A program made the position numbers and the translations under genes. Source: Bacillota bacterium (lineage in GTDB: Bacteria; Bacillota; Clostridia; Peptostreptococcales; Anaerovoracaceae). From it: DNA of 32,624 nucleotides. Numbering within the stretch: the first letter of the stretch is position 1; every line of letters starts with the position of its first letter. Under the pieces are notes generated by a model. The model saw nothing but the letters and a program-made list of their open reading frames with translations, did not search any database and was not told the origin of the DNA. The stretch spans positions 1 through 32,624 of the forward strand of contig JAFWZZ010000011.1 of the NCBI GenBank assembly GCA_017522185.1, in the 5' to 3' direction. Shown piece by piece: positions 17,044 through 24,287 of the stretch.

Positions 17044-18045
17044 TCAGACTTCAAATAATACGATTTTAATCGCGAAGTCTGTCTCGTCCTGTTTCGTTTC
17101 TATGTAGCCGCCGTAGTGTTTCGCGATGGTCTCCATGCTGGTAATGCCTATCTTTCTGCTCTCCACCACTTTCGGCGATTTGTCTTTTTTGTTGGATTGT
17201 CTAATGACGATGCGTCTCTTTTCCGTGTCGATAGTCAGGCTGACCGGCGCATCTGGGTCTGCGTATTTCAAAACGTTAGAGGACAGGTTGTCAAATATCC
17301 TGCGCAGTTCCTCCACGTCAAACTGCCCGCCGAATGTCGGACACCGGCTGATGTCGGCACTGCAGTCGAACTTTTCTTCCAGGCCTTCTTCCCATTCCTC
17401 CGTCAGCTGGGCCATCAGCAGCCTGCCGTCAGTAATCTCGCTCAACCTGCTGCCGCCGTCGAGGAGCCGCTCTGTCAGCGCCTTAATCTGTTCCGCTTTC
17501 GACTTTGTCAGTTCCAAAAAATCGTCCAGCTCTTCTTTGCTCAGATTTTCTCTGCCCTGCATATACTCCGCGTAAGACATGATAGCCGTCAGCGGCGTGC
17601 GGATATCGTGGGACAGATTCCGTTCCACCGCCTTCAGCTGGCGCTCTGTTTCTGCCAGGTAGTTGATGCTCTCTGCCAGCTCCGTCAGCTCGTTGTTCCC
17701 CTCCAGAGGGATTTCGTACTGCATCCGGTGGGTGCGAAGCGCCTCGATGCCATCTGTCAGCTTCCGGATATAGGCGAGTTTTCGTCCTACAAAGACCAGG
17801 AATAAGGTGATGAACAGAATCACCGATCCCAGGATGCTCAGATGCAGAACCATTTCGTCCAGCATGATGGACTGCAGGTCGTCGAGGCCGATCTGATTGG
17901 CCTCACAATATTCATATGCCAGAGTTCCCGCTGTTGAGTGCAAAAAGAAATAAAATATGGCGGAAACCACCGTGTCTGCCGCAATGAGAATCAGCAGCTC
18001 CCGGTTCAGTTTCGATCGTCTGGCGGTTCTTTCTTTAGTCGACAT
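17044..18045 (-). CDS. HisKA sensor histidine kinase
   Basis: This 333-aa membrane kinase is the partner of the OmpR-type regulator whose gene it overlaps by 11 nt. Transmembrane segments are at about 16-36 and 67-87, enclosing a short 30-residue outer loop. A HAMP-like stretch follows, then the H box NLSHDIRTPLTAIMSY with H146, and the N box DNLSSNVLKYA with N257. A clear DxGxG G1 box is not visible; the segment is short and Lys-rich (SNKKDKSPKVV) and is followed by IGITSMETIAKHYGG. The ATG at 18045 has AAAGGG close upstream; an upstream in-frame extension lies inside the regulator gene and looks like noise. The small outer loop suggests sensing in or at the membrane. Confidence 0.9.
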   Translation of the reverse strand: MSTKERTARRSKLNRELLILIAADTVVSAIFYFFLHSTAGTLAYEYCEANQIGLDDLQSIMLDEMVLHLSILGSVILFITLFLVFVGRKLAYIRKLTDGIEALRTHRMQYEIPLEGNNELTELAESINYLAETERQLKAVERNLSHDIRTPLTAIMSYAEYMQGRENLSKEELDDFLELTKSKAEQIKALTERLLDGGSRLSEITDGRLLMAQLTEEWEEGLEEKFDCSADISRCPTFGGQFDVEELRRIFDNLSSNVLKYADPDAPVSLTIDTEKRRIVIRQSNKKDKSPKVVESRKIGITSMETIAKHYGGYIETKQDETDFAIKIVLFEV

Positions 18046-18748
18046 AGTAACCCTTTCCCCATGCGGTCTTGATATATTTCGGGCTGCGGGAATTGTCTCC
18101 CAGCTTCTTGCGGATATTCTTGATGTGTACCATGATGGCACCGTCGCCAACCGGTTCCTCCTCCCAAATGCTCAGATAGATATTATCCAGGGAGTAAATC
18201 TTCTTTCTGTGGGTAGCCAGCAGCTCCAGAATCTTAAACTCAGTGTAGGTCAGGTTGATGGTTTCTCCGCCTCTCAGGATGGACTGGCTCTCCAGATCCA
18301 GGACCACATCCTGCAACTGGAGATGGTTTGGGTTTGCCGCCGGTTTTTCCGGTTCCGTCCTGGTCTGTTTCCCCTTGCCAGACCTTCTCAGGATTGCCTT
18401 CACGCGCATCAAAAGCTCCATGTTGGAAAAAGGCTTTACGATATAGTCGTCTGCACCCACGGAAAAGCCCATGACCTTGTCGGACTCTCCGGAATAAGCG
18501 GTCAGAAAGATCAAAGGCGCCTCTTCATATTTCGCCCTGATTTCCGATCCTGCCATGAAGCCCGTCATCTCCGGCATGTTCACATCCAGCAGATACAGAT
18601 CTACCGTTTCGTCTGCAAGTTCCACGGCCTGTCTGCCGTTTTCCGCCTGTATCACCGTGTAGCCTTCCCCCTTCAGCAGGAGGTTCAGGATATCACGGAT
18701 TTCCTTCTCGTCGTCTGCAATCAGAATGCAGTGTTTGTCGTCTCTCAT
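18035..18748 (-). CDS. OmpR/PhoB-family response regulator
   Basis: The 237-aa protein has a receiver domain (about 7-120) with acidic D12-D13, phospho-acceptor D55 in LLDVNMP, T83 and K105 in DYIVKPF. A winged-helix DNA-binding domain (about 143-236) follows, with LTYTEFKILELLATH and KYIKTAWGKGYYV. The start at 18748 has AGGGGA 7 nt upstream; further upstream in-frame codons lie in the leader and before the prolyl-tRNA editing gene stop. It follows that gene by 19 nt and overlaps its cognate kinase. Target genes are not evident from the window. Confidence 0.93.
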   Translation of the reverse strand: MRDDKHCILIADDEKEIRDILNLLLKGEGYTVIQAENGRQAVELADETVDLYLLDVNMPEMTGFMAGSEIRAKYEEAPLIFLTAYSGESDKVMGFSVGADDYIVKPFSNMELLMRVKAILRRSGKGKQTRTEPEKPAANPNHLQLQDVVLDLESQSILRGGETINLTYTEFKILELLATHRKKIYSLDNIYLSIWEEEPVGDGAIMVHIKNIRKKLGDNSRSPKYIKTAWGKGYYVD

Positions 18749-18767
18749 GATGTTCCCCTTTGTTTTT

Positions 18768-19256
18768 CTATAGTTCCAGAATCCGGTATTCGTATCCCAG
18801 GGCGTCAAAGAACCGGTACATGTCATCCATGGTAATGAACGCCGTTGCCGTGTTCACGTTAGGATGGAAGGTGATGTATCTCTCGTCCAGAATGCCTTGG
18901 TCCAGGATGATGTTCACGTCGTGTTCCTCGTTATTGAGGAGGCCAAAGATGGATACGGTTCCTGCAGGCAGGCCCAGCTTGTGCATCAGTTTTTCCCCGC
19001 TGCAGAAGTGCAGGCCCTTGGTCGGAATCAGCTCCTCCAGGGCCTTCATGTCGATGGGTTTTGCACCGTCTGTTACCACCAGGTAATAGGCCTTGCTCTT
19101 CTTGTTGCAGAGGAACAGGGTCTTGGTTTTCACGCCCTCTTCACCCTCGATATACCGGTCAGCTTCCTCCGTGGTCATGGCCGGCGGATGCTCGATGATG
19201 CGGTATGTTATATTCATTTCGTCGAGTTTTTCTTTTACAAAATGATATTGATTCAT
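18768..19256 (-). CDS. YbaK/ProX-type prolyl-tRNA editing domain protein
   Basis: The free-standing trans-editing domain hydrolyses mischarged aminoacyl-tRNA-Pro (Ala or Cys, depending on subfamily). Family features are the N-terminal helix, HPPAMTTEEADRY, KTLFLCNKKSKAYYLVVTDG with the conserved Lys, GTVSIFGLLNN and the end FHPNVNTATAFITMDDMYRFF. The length of 162 aa is typical of ProX/PrdX. The start at 19256 is preferred because GGGAG lies 6 nt before it; the ATG two codons upstream abuts that site. A strong promoter lies just upstream, so this is the first gene of the operon that runs to ribokinase. Confidence 0.9.
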   Translation of the reverse strand: MNQYHFVKEKLDEMNITYRIIEHPPAMTTEEADRYIEGEEGVKTKTLFLCNKKSKAYYLVVTDGAKPIDMKALEELIPTKGLHFCSGEKLMHKLGLPAGTVSIFGLLNNEEHDVNIILDQGILDERYITFHPNVNTATAFITMDDMYRFFDALGYEYRILEL

Positions 19257-19288
19257 GTCCATCTCCCTGTTGTCTCATAGTTAGCTAC

Positions 19289-19318
19289 ATTATAGCAGTT
19301 GGGACGGGTTTCGCGCAA
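19289..19318 (-). promoter_or_regulatory. Sigma-A promoter of the prolyl-tRNA editing/two-component/nucleoside salvage operon
   Basis: On the minus strand a perfect TATAAT (19289-19294) with an extended TGC in front, and TTGCGC (19313-19318) 18 nt upstream. Transcription would start about 25 nt before the ATG at 19256. Confidence 0.75.
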
Positions 19319-19320
19319 CT

Positions 19321-19351
19321 AAAATACGGGCAGGGCCTGTGGCCCCGCCCG
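19321..19351 (-). terminator. Terminator after the first CAP protein gene
   Basis: An 11-bp GC-rich stem with one A-C mismatch (19327-19337 with 19341-19351, 3-nt loop) is followed on the minus strand by TATTTTAG. It lies 29 nt past the stop at 19381 and just before the next promoter. Confidence 0.8.
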
Positions 19352-19380
19352 CGTGATGCAATATGCACAAAGCTGTGCAG

Positions 19381-22300
19381 TTATCTTGTCTTTACAGTCT
19401 TCACTTTGGACCATGCGGAGTAGTATTTTACACCTTTCACAGTCTTGTAAGCTCTAACCTTTACGTAATAAGTCTTCTTCGCCTTCAGTTTCTTGACTTT
19501 TACCGAAGCCTGGGAATACTTCTTCACTCTGGTAGTTTTCTTGTTCTTTGTGAACTTCTTATTGGTTGCTGTCAGCACTTCATAGCCTGTAACCTGTGCC
19601 TTCTTGCCTTTGGCCCATTTTGCAGTGATGGCTTTCTTTGCAGTTACAGGTTTCTTAATGATTGGGGCCTTTGGTACAATCTTAAAGGTCGCAGTCTTCG
19701 TTCCGGAGTATTTTCCTTTGAACTTGACAGTTACAGTTGCCTTGCCGATATTCTTATTGTTCTTGTAAGTAACCTTGTAGTTTGCAGATGAAATGATCCT
19801 GCCATTGGTATCTTTCGCGGTTACCACCGGTTTCCGGACTTTGCCTGTGTACACAACAGTTTTTGCAACGGTTATGGATTTCACTTTTGCAGTCACAGTT
19901 CCTGTGTTTGGCGTACCTGGAGCAGGTGTTATCGTTCCACCTGTAGATCCGCTGCCCTTGATTTCAAAGCTCAGGGTCTTGGTGCCGCTGTAGTTGCCCG
20001 TCATCGTAACAGTCACGTTGTATGTACCCGAATTCACACGTCCAGACGCGTAGGAAACCGTATAATCGGTGCCTTCTTTTAAGACTGCGCCAGCAGAATC
20101 TTTTACCGTCACAGCCGGTGTGCAGACATTACCGTTATAGGTATATGCGGTTTCAGAGAGGCTGAATGTCTTCGGCATACGAATCGTCGTTGTGGATTTG
20201 ACGGTTTTGCAGTCTTTGCATCTGGTCACAATCTCCCCGCCTATGCTCAAAGATGCCTTGCGAATTACAACCTGTTCATATGCGTGGTCTGTCAGCTTCG
20301 GAATGACCGTTTGTGGCTGAAGGGTTGTCTGGCAACCGCTGCATTTCAGAAGATCTGTCTTGCCATCTTTCTTACAGGTTGCTGCGGTTCCTTTTATAGC
20401 AACATAAGGGGTATGTTTACCTGTTGCAGGAATTACTGTCTGCTTCACGGTAACAGTGCCGCATTCCTTGCACTTCTTGCCGTCAGTCAGGCCGGTGGTC
20501 TTGCAGGTTGCTGCCTTGCCTTTGATGACTTCTTCTTCCTTATGGGGCAGCTTAGGAATGGCCTTAGCCTTTTCTGTATAATAACAGCCGGAACATTTCA
20601 ACTCTGGTGTCAGTCCCCAGCTGCTGCAGGTAGGATCCTCTCCTTCACGCAGTACCTGCATATCATGGGGCAATACAGGGATTTCTTCCAGGCCTGCTAT
20701 TACCTTTTTACAGTCATAGCACTTCGTTCCTGCCGTACGCCCTGGCGTGATACAGGTTGGCTCCTCACGCTTGTAATCCAGTAGGGCTGAATGGTTATAT
20801 CTGTTGGTGTCGCGGTATTCTTTCTTTCCGCACAGGCAGTATCTGCGTTCCTTCACTACATCATAGCAGTTTCCCGGGAACCAGGTCTTCCAGTTTCTCC
20901 AGCTGCAGGTATGGTTCCCTTGTTCCTGATCTACGACAGCTTTCTTGCTGACGGTTACGCTAATCTTAATCGCAGTTTTTTGATTTTCTGAGAACTTCAG
21001 TTCCATAGTGCCGGAGCCTTCAGTCTGGCCGGTCAGCACCAGGTTACCCTTATCGTCCATGGACGCTTTGGCGATGATTTTGCCGCCAGCATCCTTTGCA
21101 TCGGTATAAGATGTCGCTTTCAGTCTAACCGGACCGTTGACCTGCAGGTTTTTATAGTCTTCCAAAGTCGTATTGTTAGACACGGTGGAAATGGTCTTGC
21201 TTTCACCAAGATGAACGGTGGTTGTCTTTAAGGCGTTTACATCCAGATATTCCGTCTTTGTCTTCACGGTAAAGCAATCGGATTTGATATTCTTCTTAAA
21301 GGCGTTGTGATCAACAGAAGTATCTTCTTCAGCAGTGCTCTTCGCCGTTACCAGATCGTCATCAAAGAGCTGTACCCAGTAGGTAATGCCGTCCGCCTCA
21401 AAATGGCCAACGCCCATGCGGGTGTGATTTGGGTCGATCATATTCGCATAGTGATCTTTAGATTCAATCCAGCCCTGCACGGCTTCTTCTGCATCCAAGG
21501 ATGCGCAGGCAATGTTTTCTGTGGTTCCATTATCAATTCTGCCTGAATAAACGCCTTCTAATGCTGTATAGAATTCGCTGCCGTCAGGTCTTATATGGTC
21601 AAAGTTCAGAGATAATTCTGCAGCTCTCTGCATCGCTGCCTTGGTCAGTTCATCATCCAGAACCAGCGTACTGAGGGTATCATCTTTGGCTTTACGAGCC
21701 TGGTTGGTCAGCTTGACAACTTCGTCTACAGCATTATAGTCCTGCTGGCCGCCGACAGAAACATCCCATGTTTCTCCCGCTGAAACAGATACTTCCTGCT
21801 GGGTGTCACTGACACCGCCGAAGTGGTGTTTCAATGTGTTGTCGATAACGCCGGATAACGGTTTCCCGATTTCGGCATAACGAACCACATATGCCATGTC
21901 TGTCGTTCCTTCAACATATTCCTTGTTCTCCAGCCCTGTCTCGATAACAACTTCTTCTTCCGTAATCACCAGTACCAGTGGATAGTTATAAAAACTTTGA
22001 TCTTTAAAGACTCCGCTGTTATAAAGCATACTTAAATAGGCCTGAAACACATACCATCCATTGGGATGAAACTCAATTTTGCTGGCTGTGTCCTCGCTGA
22101 TGTAGTTATTTTTAAAAAAATTCAAGTCAACACGCGGCAGGCTTGGTCCACCTGCTTCGTATGCCACAACGTTTACTCTTGGATCGTCCAGCCAGCCTGT
22201 GGCATTGAGCTTGTCAAAGTCTGCTCTGTCTACACCACATCGCGTGCAGAAGAAAACCAGAACAGTAACACCGCCGGAAGGATGATTGGTATCATCATAT

Positions 22301-22545
22301 TTTACAGCAGTATTAAAGACTTTTTCATCTTTCCAGTCTCTGATTGGGGTCTTATTCCAAAAGGAAGTCAGATAGTCTATGACCGGTTTCTTTGAATAAT
22401 TCATATTCACGCCAGGCTGATAGACGTATTCATCTGCTGACGCAGTCTGTGTAGCTTGTGTCGTTTCTGCCATGACGGATGCCGGCATTACGCAGGTAAG
22501 TACCAGGCACAAAATCAGCGTCAGGGCTGTTAGTTTCTTTTTCAA
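19381..22545 (-). CDS. Secreted thioredoxin-like/CAP/Cys-rich-repeat/Ig-like/FN3-like surface protein
   Basis: A signal peptide ends near VMA (about 26-29). Residues about 85-205 look like a thioredoxin-like domain: a hydrophobic strand VTVLVFF then CTRC. A CAP (SCP/PR-1, YkwD-like) domain spans about 272-400 with DHIRPDG, ENIA, WIESKDH and MGVGHF, keeping the two His and the first Glu. A beta domain (about 440-535) and a Cys-rich array (about 548-790) with units like KAATCKTTGLTDGKKCKECG follow. Two Ig-like modules (about 798-866, 887-961) and a Lys-rich FN3-like module (962-1057) end it. No LPXTG is seen. Residue numbers count from an ATG at 22554; that ATG touches the GGAG. The TTG at 22545 is 9 nt from it, the exact offset of the ATG in the paralog at 26288, so I favour TTG. 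Confidence 0.88.
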   Translation of the reverse strand: MKKKLTALTLILCLVLTCVMPASVMAETTQATQTASADEYVYQPGVNMNYSKKPVIDYLTSFWNKTPIRDWKDEKVFNTAVKYDDTNHPSGGVTVLVFFCTRCGVDRADFDKLNATGWLDDPRVNVVAYEAGGPSLPRVDLNFFKNNYISEDTASKIEFHPNGWYVFQAYLSMLYNSGVFKDQSFYNYPLVLVITEEEVVIETGLENKEYVEGTTDMAYVVRYAEIGKPLSGVIDNTLKHHFGGVSDTQQEVSVSAGETWDVSVGGQQDYNAVDEVVKLTNQARKAKDDTLSTLVLDDELTKAAMQRAAELSLNFDHIRPDGSEFYTALEGVYSGRIDNGTTENIACASLDAEEAVQGWIESKDHYANMIDPNHTRMGVGHFEADGITYWVQLFDDDLVTAKSTAEEDTSVDHNAFKKNIKSDCFTVKTKTEYLDVNALKTTTVHLGESKTISTVSNNTTLEDYKNLQVNGPVRLKATSYTDAKDAGGKIIAKASMDDKGNLVLTGQTEGSGTMELKFSENQKTAIKISVTVSKKAVVDQEQGNHTCSWRNWKTWFPGNCYDVVKERRYCLCGKKEYRDTNRYNHSALLDYKREEPTCITPGRTAGTKCYDCKKVIAGLEEIPVLPHDMQVLREGEDPTCSSWGLTPELKCSGCYYTEKAKAIPKLPHKEEEVIKGKAATCKTTGLTDGKKCKECGTVTVKQTVIPATGKHTPYVAIKGTAATCKKDGKTDLLKCSGCQTTLQPQTVIPKLTDHAYEQVVIRKASLSIGGEIVTRCKDCKTVKSTTTIRMPKTFSLSETAYTYNGNVCTPAVTVKDSAGAVLKEGTDYTVSYASGRVNSGTYNVTVTMTGNYSGTKTLSFEIKGSGSTGGTITPAPGTPNTGTVTAKVKSITVAKTVVYTGKVRKPVVTAKDTNGRIISSANYKVTYKNNKNIGKATVTVKFKGKYSGTKTATFKIVPKAPIIKKPVTAKKAITAKWAKGKKAQVTGYEVLTATNKKFTKNKKTTRVKKYSQASVKVKKLKAKKTYYVKVRAYKTVKGVKYYSAWSKVKTVKTR

Positions 22546-22597
22546 AATGTTCATCTCCTTCTATGTCTATATAAAAATACACACTTCTACAGATAAC

Positions 22598-22664
22598 ATT
22601 TTAGCACAAAGATTTTTATCCGAATGCCGATGGCGTGAATGGTCGTTTTCAGGGTGCGAAATGC
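22598..22664 (-). promoter_or_regulatory. LytTR-type operator and promoter of the first CAP protein gene
   Basis: On the minus strand GCATTTCGC (22656-22664) and ACCATTCAC (22635-22643) start 21 bp apart. A TAAAAT -10 with TGC before it (22598-22603) begins 31 bp after the second repeat, and no good -35 exists. The same geometry occurs at 26353-26419 and 29601-29667. LytTR regulators bind such paired 9-bp repeats with 12-bp spacers; assignment to the regulator at 29738 is inference. Confidence 0.65.
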
Positions 22665-22672
22665 AGATATGC

Positions 22673-22703
22673 AAAACGGGCGGGCCATGAGTGGCCCCGC
22701 CCG
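22673..22703 (-). terminator. Terminator after the Cys-rich repeat protein gene
   Basis: GC-rich stem 22677-22687 pairs with 22692-22703 (11 pairs, one bulged C, 4-nt loop), followed on the minus strand by TTTTGC. It resembles the terminators at 19321 and 26434, including the flanking GCGTGATGCAATATG shared with 19351 onward. Confidence 0.8.
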
Positions 22704-22733
22704 CGTGATGCAATATGAACGAAATGTCGTTAT

Positions 22734-24263
22734 TTATTTTACTTTTACTTTCTTCACTGTAGACCAGTCGGAGTAAATCTTTACCCATCTGCCTACAACT
22801 TTCACGCTCTTATATGCTCTTACTTTGACATAGTACGTCTTCTTGGACTGTAGCTTCTTGATCTTTACGGATGTCTTCTTGTAACCGTTTACCTTTACGG
22901 TCTTACCGCCGAAGAAGTTCTTATTTGTCGAATACATGACTTCGTACCCGCTTACCTGGGCTTTCTTACCTTTCACCCATTTTGCGGTCAGCGTCTTCTT
23001 TGCAGAAACCGGTTTTTTGATGGTTGGTGTCTTTGGGACAACCTGGAACTTGGCCGTTGCCGTTCCGAAGTAATTGCCCTTGAACTTAACATCCACGTAG
23101 GCATTACCGATGGCCTTGTTCTTGCCATACTTCAAGGTGTAATCTCTTCCCTGCTTCAGCACCTTGCCTTTGGAATCCTTAACGGTTACTTTTGGTTTTA
23201 CATACTTGCCCGTATAGGCAACCTTTTCTTTGACGGTGATGGCGCCGATTTTCGGAATCTTCGTCTCGTCATAAGGCAGGTGACAGACACTGCAGATTTT
23301 GGTAATCGTACCATCCAGGGTCAGCATTGCCGGCACAGTGGAAACATACCCCTCTGCATGCGGCAGTCTGCTTAGGATCGTCTGTTCCGTCAGGAATTTA
23401 CCGCAGTCAGCACATTTCTCATAGGCACTAAGTCCATAGTCTGCACAGGTTGCCGGTGTACCCGGATCGATGATTACATTGTGCGGAAGCGGGCCCTCAC
23501 CGATTTCACCACAGACACCACAGACTGCAGAGGTCACACAGGTTTGTCCGAACCATTTGTGACCAAGTGCACTTCCTTCTGTTGCCTGACAATTTTTGCA
23601 GGTTTTCGGCGTTGTACAGGTTGCTGCTTTATAGGCGTGAGGCTTTAAGCCCCCTTCTGTCGCGCCACAAAGCGTGCAGGTCTTCGGTGCAGCACAGGTT
23701 GCGTCTTTCCACTTGTGCACGACAGTGCCTTCTGTTTCACCGCATTTCTTACATTTCTTCGGCGTAGTGCAGGTTGCTTCAGCAAAGTCGTGTTTGCCGT
23801 TTTTCACAGTTGCAGTTGCTTCACAAAGGGAACATTTTCCCTTTACGCAATTCACCCGTACATAACTGTGCTCCTTTGAGAGAGGACCATATTCAAAAGT
23901 TTCTGTTCCGACTGCTGTACAGTTTTCACAAGTATAATAGTATGTCGCCGGTGCAATACAGGTTGCATCAGATGCCTTATGTTTTAAAGCTCCGTTACTT
24001 GTAAACTGGTGTCCCGGTGCATCGTCAGCCTGTCCTCTGACATAACTTACACAGGTATCACAGAAAGCCTCGTACGTAGTTCCTACATCACATTTCGCAC
24101 TTTCATTTTTTGTGATGCTATTGGCCCTTATCGCTTCTGTATGTCCGCATTCCCACGCAACAGCATCTGCCGTCACTGCATACACAGGATTTGCCGTCCC
24201 AACTACTGCCATGGTGCATACCATGGCAAAAGCCGCGGCTAATGTTATCAGTTTTCTTTTCAT
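22734..24263 (-). CDS. Secreted Cys-rich-repeat/Ig-like/FN3-like protein
   Basis: A signal peptide (about 1-29, ending VYA) is followed by a Cys-rich array (about 37-330). Its middle part has units of about 22 residues of the form ATCTTPKTCKNCQATEG with a conserved His between units (KHDFAEATC, VHKWKDATC, PHAYKAATC, GHKWFGQTC). An Ig-like module (about 338-410) and a Lys-rich FN3-like module (about 411-509) follow and closely resemble those of the CAP proteins. There is no enzyme domain, so it is probably a structural or binding surface protein. Paired CxxC motifs suggest zinc binding or disulfides. It has AAGGAG 8 nt before ATG and lies 24 nt after the next gene upstream, in the same operon. 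Confidence 0.85.
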   Translation of the reverse strand: MKRKLITLAAAFAMVCTMAVVGTANPVYAVTADAVAWECGHTEAIRANSITKNESAKCDVGTTYEAFCDTCVSYVRGQADDAPGHQFTSNGALKHKASDATCIAPATYYYTCENCTAVGTETFEYGPLSKEHSYVRVNCVKGKCSLCEATATVKNGKHDFAEATCTTPKKCKKCGETEGTVVHKWKDATCAAPKTCTLCGATEGGLKPHAYKAATCTTPKTCKNCQATEGSALGHKWFGQTCVTSAVCGVCGEIGEGPLPHNVIIDPGTPATCADYGLSAYEKCADCGKFLTEQTILSRLPHAEGYVSTVPAMLTLDGTITKICSVCHLPYDETKIPKIGAITVKEKVAYTGKYVKPKVTVKDSKGKVLKQGRDYTLKYGKNKAIGNAYVDVKFKGNYFGTATAKFQVVPKTPTIKKPVSAKKTLTAKWVKGKKAQVSGYEVMYSTNKNFFGGKTVKVNGYKKTSVKIKKLQSKKTYYVKVRAYKSVKVVGRWVKIYSDWSTVKKVKVK

Positions 24264-24287
24264 TGTTCAAGCTCCTTCCTCTGGAGT

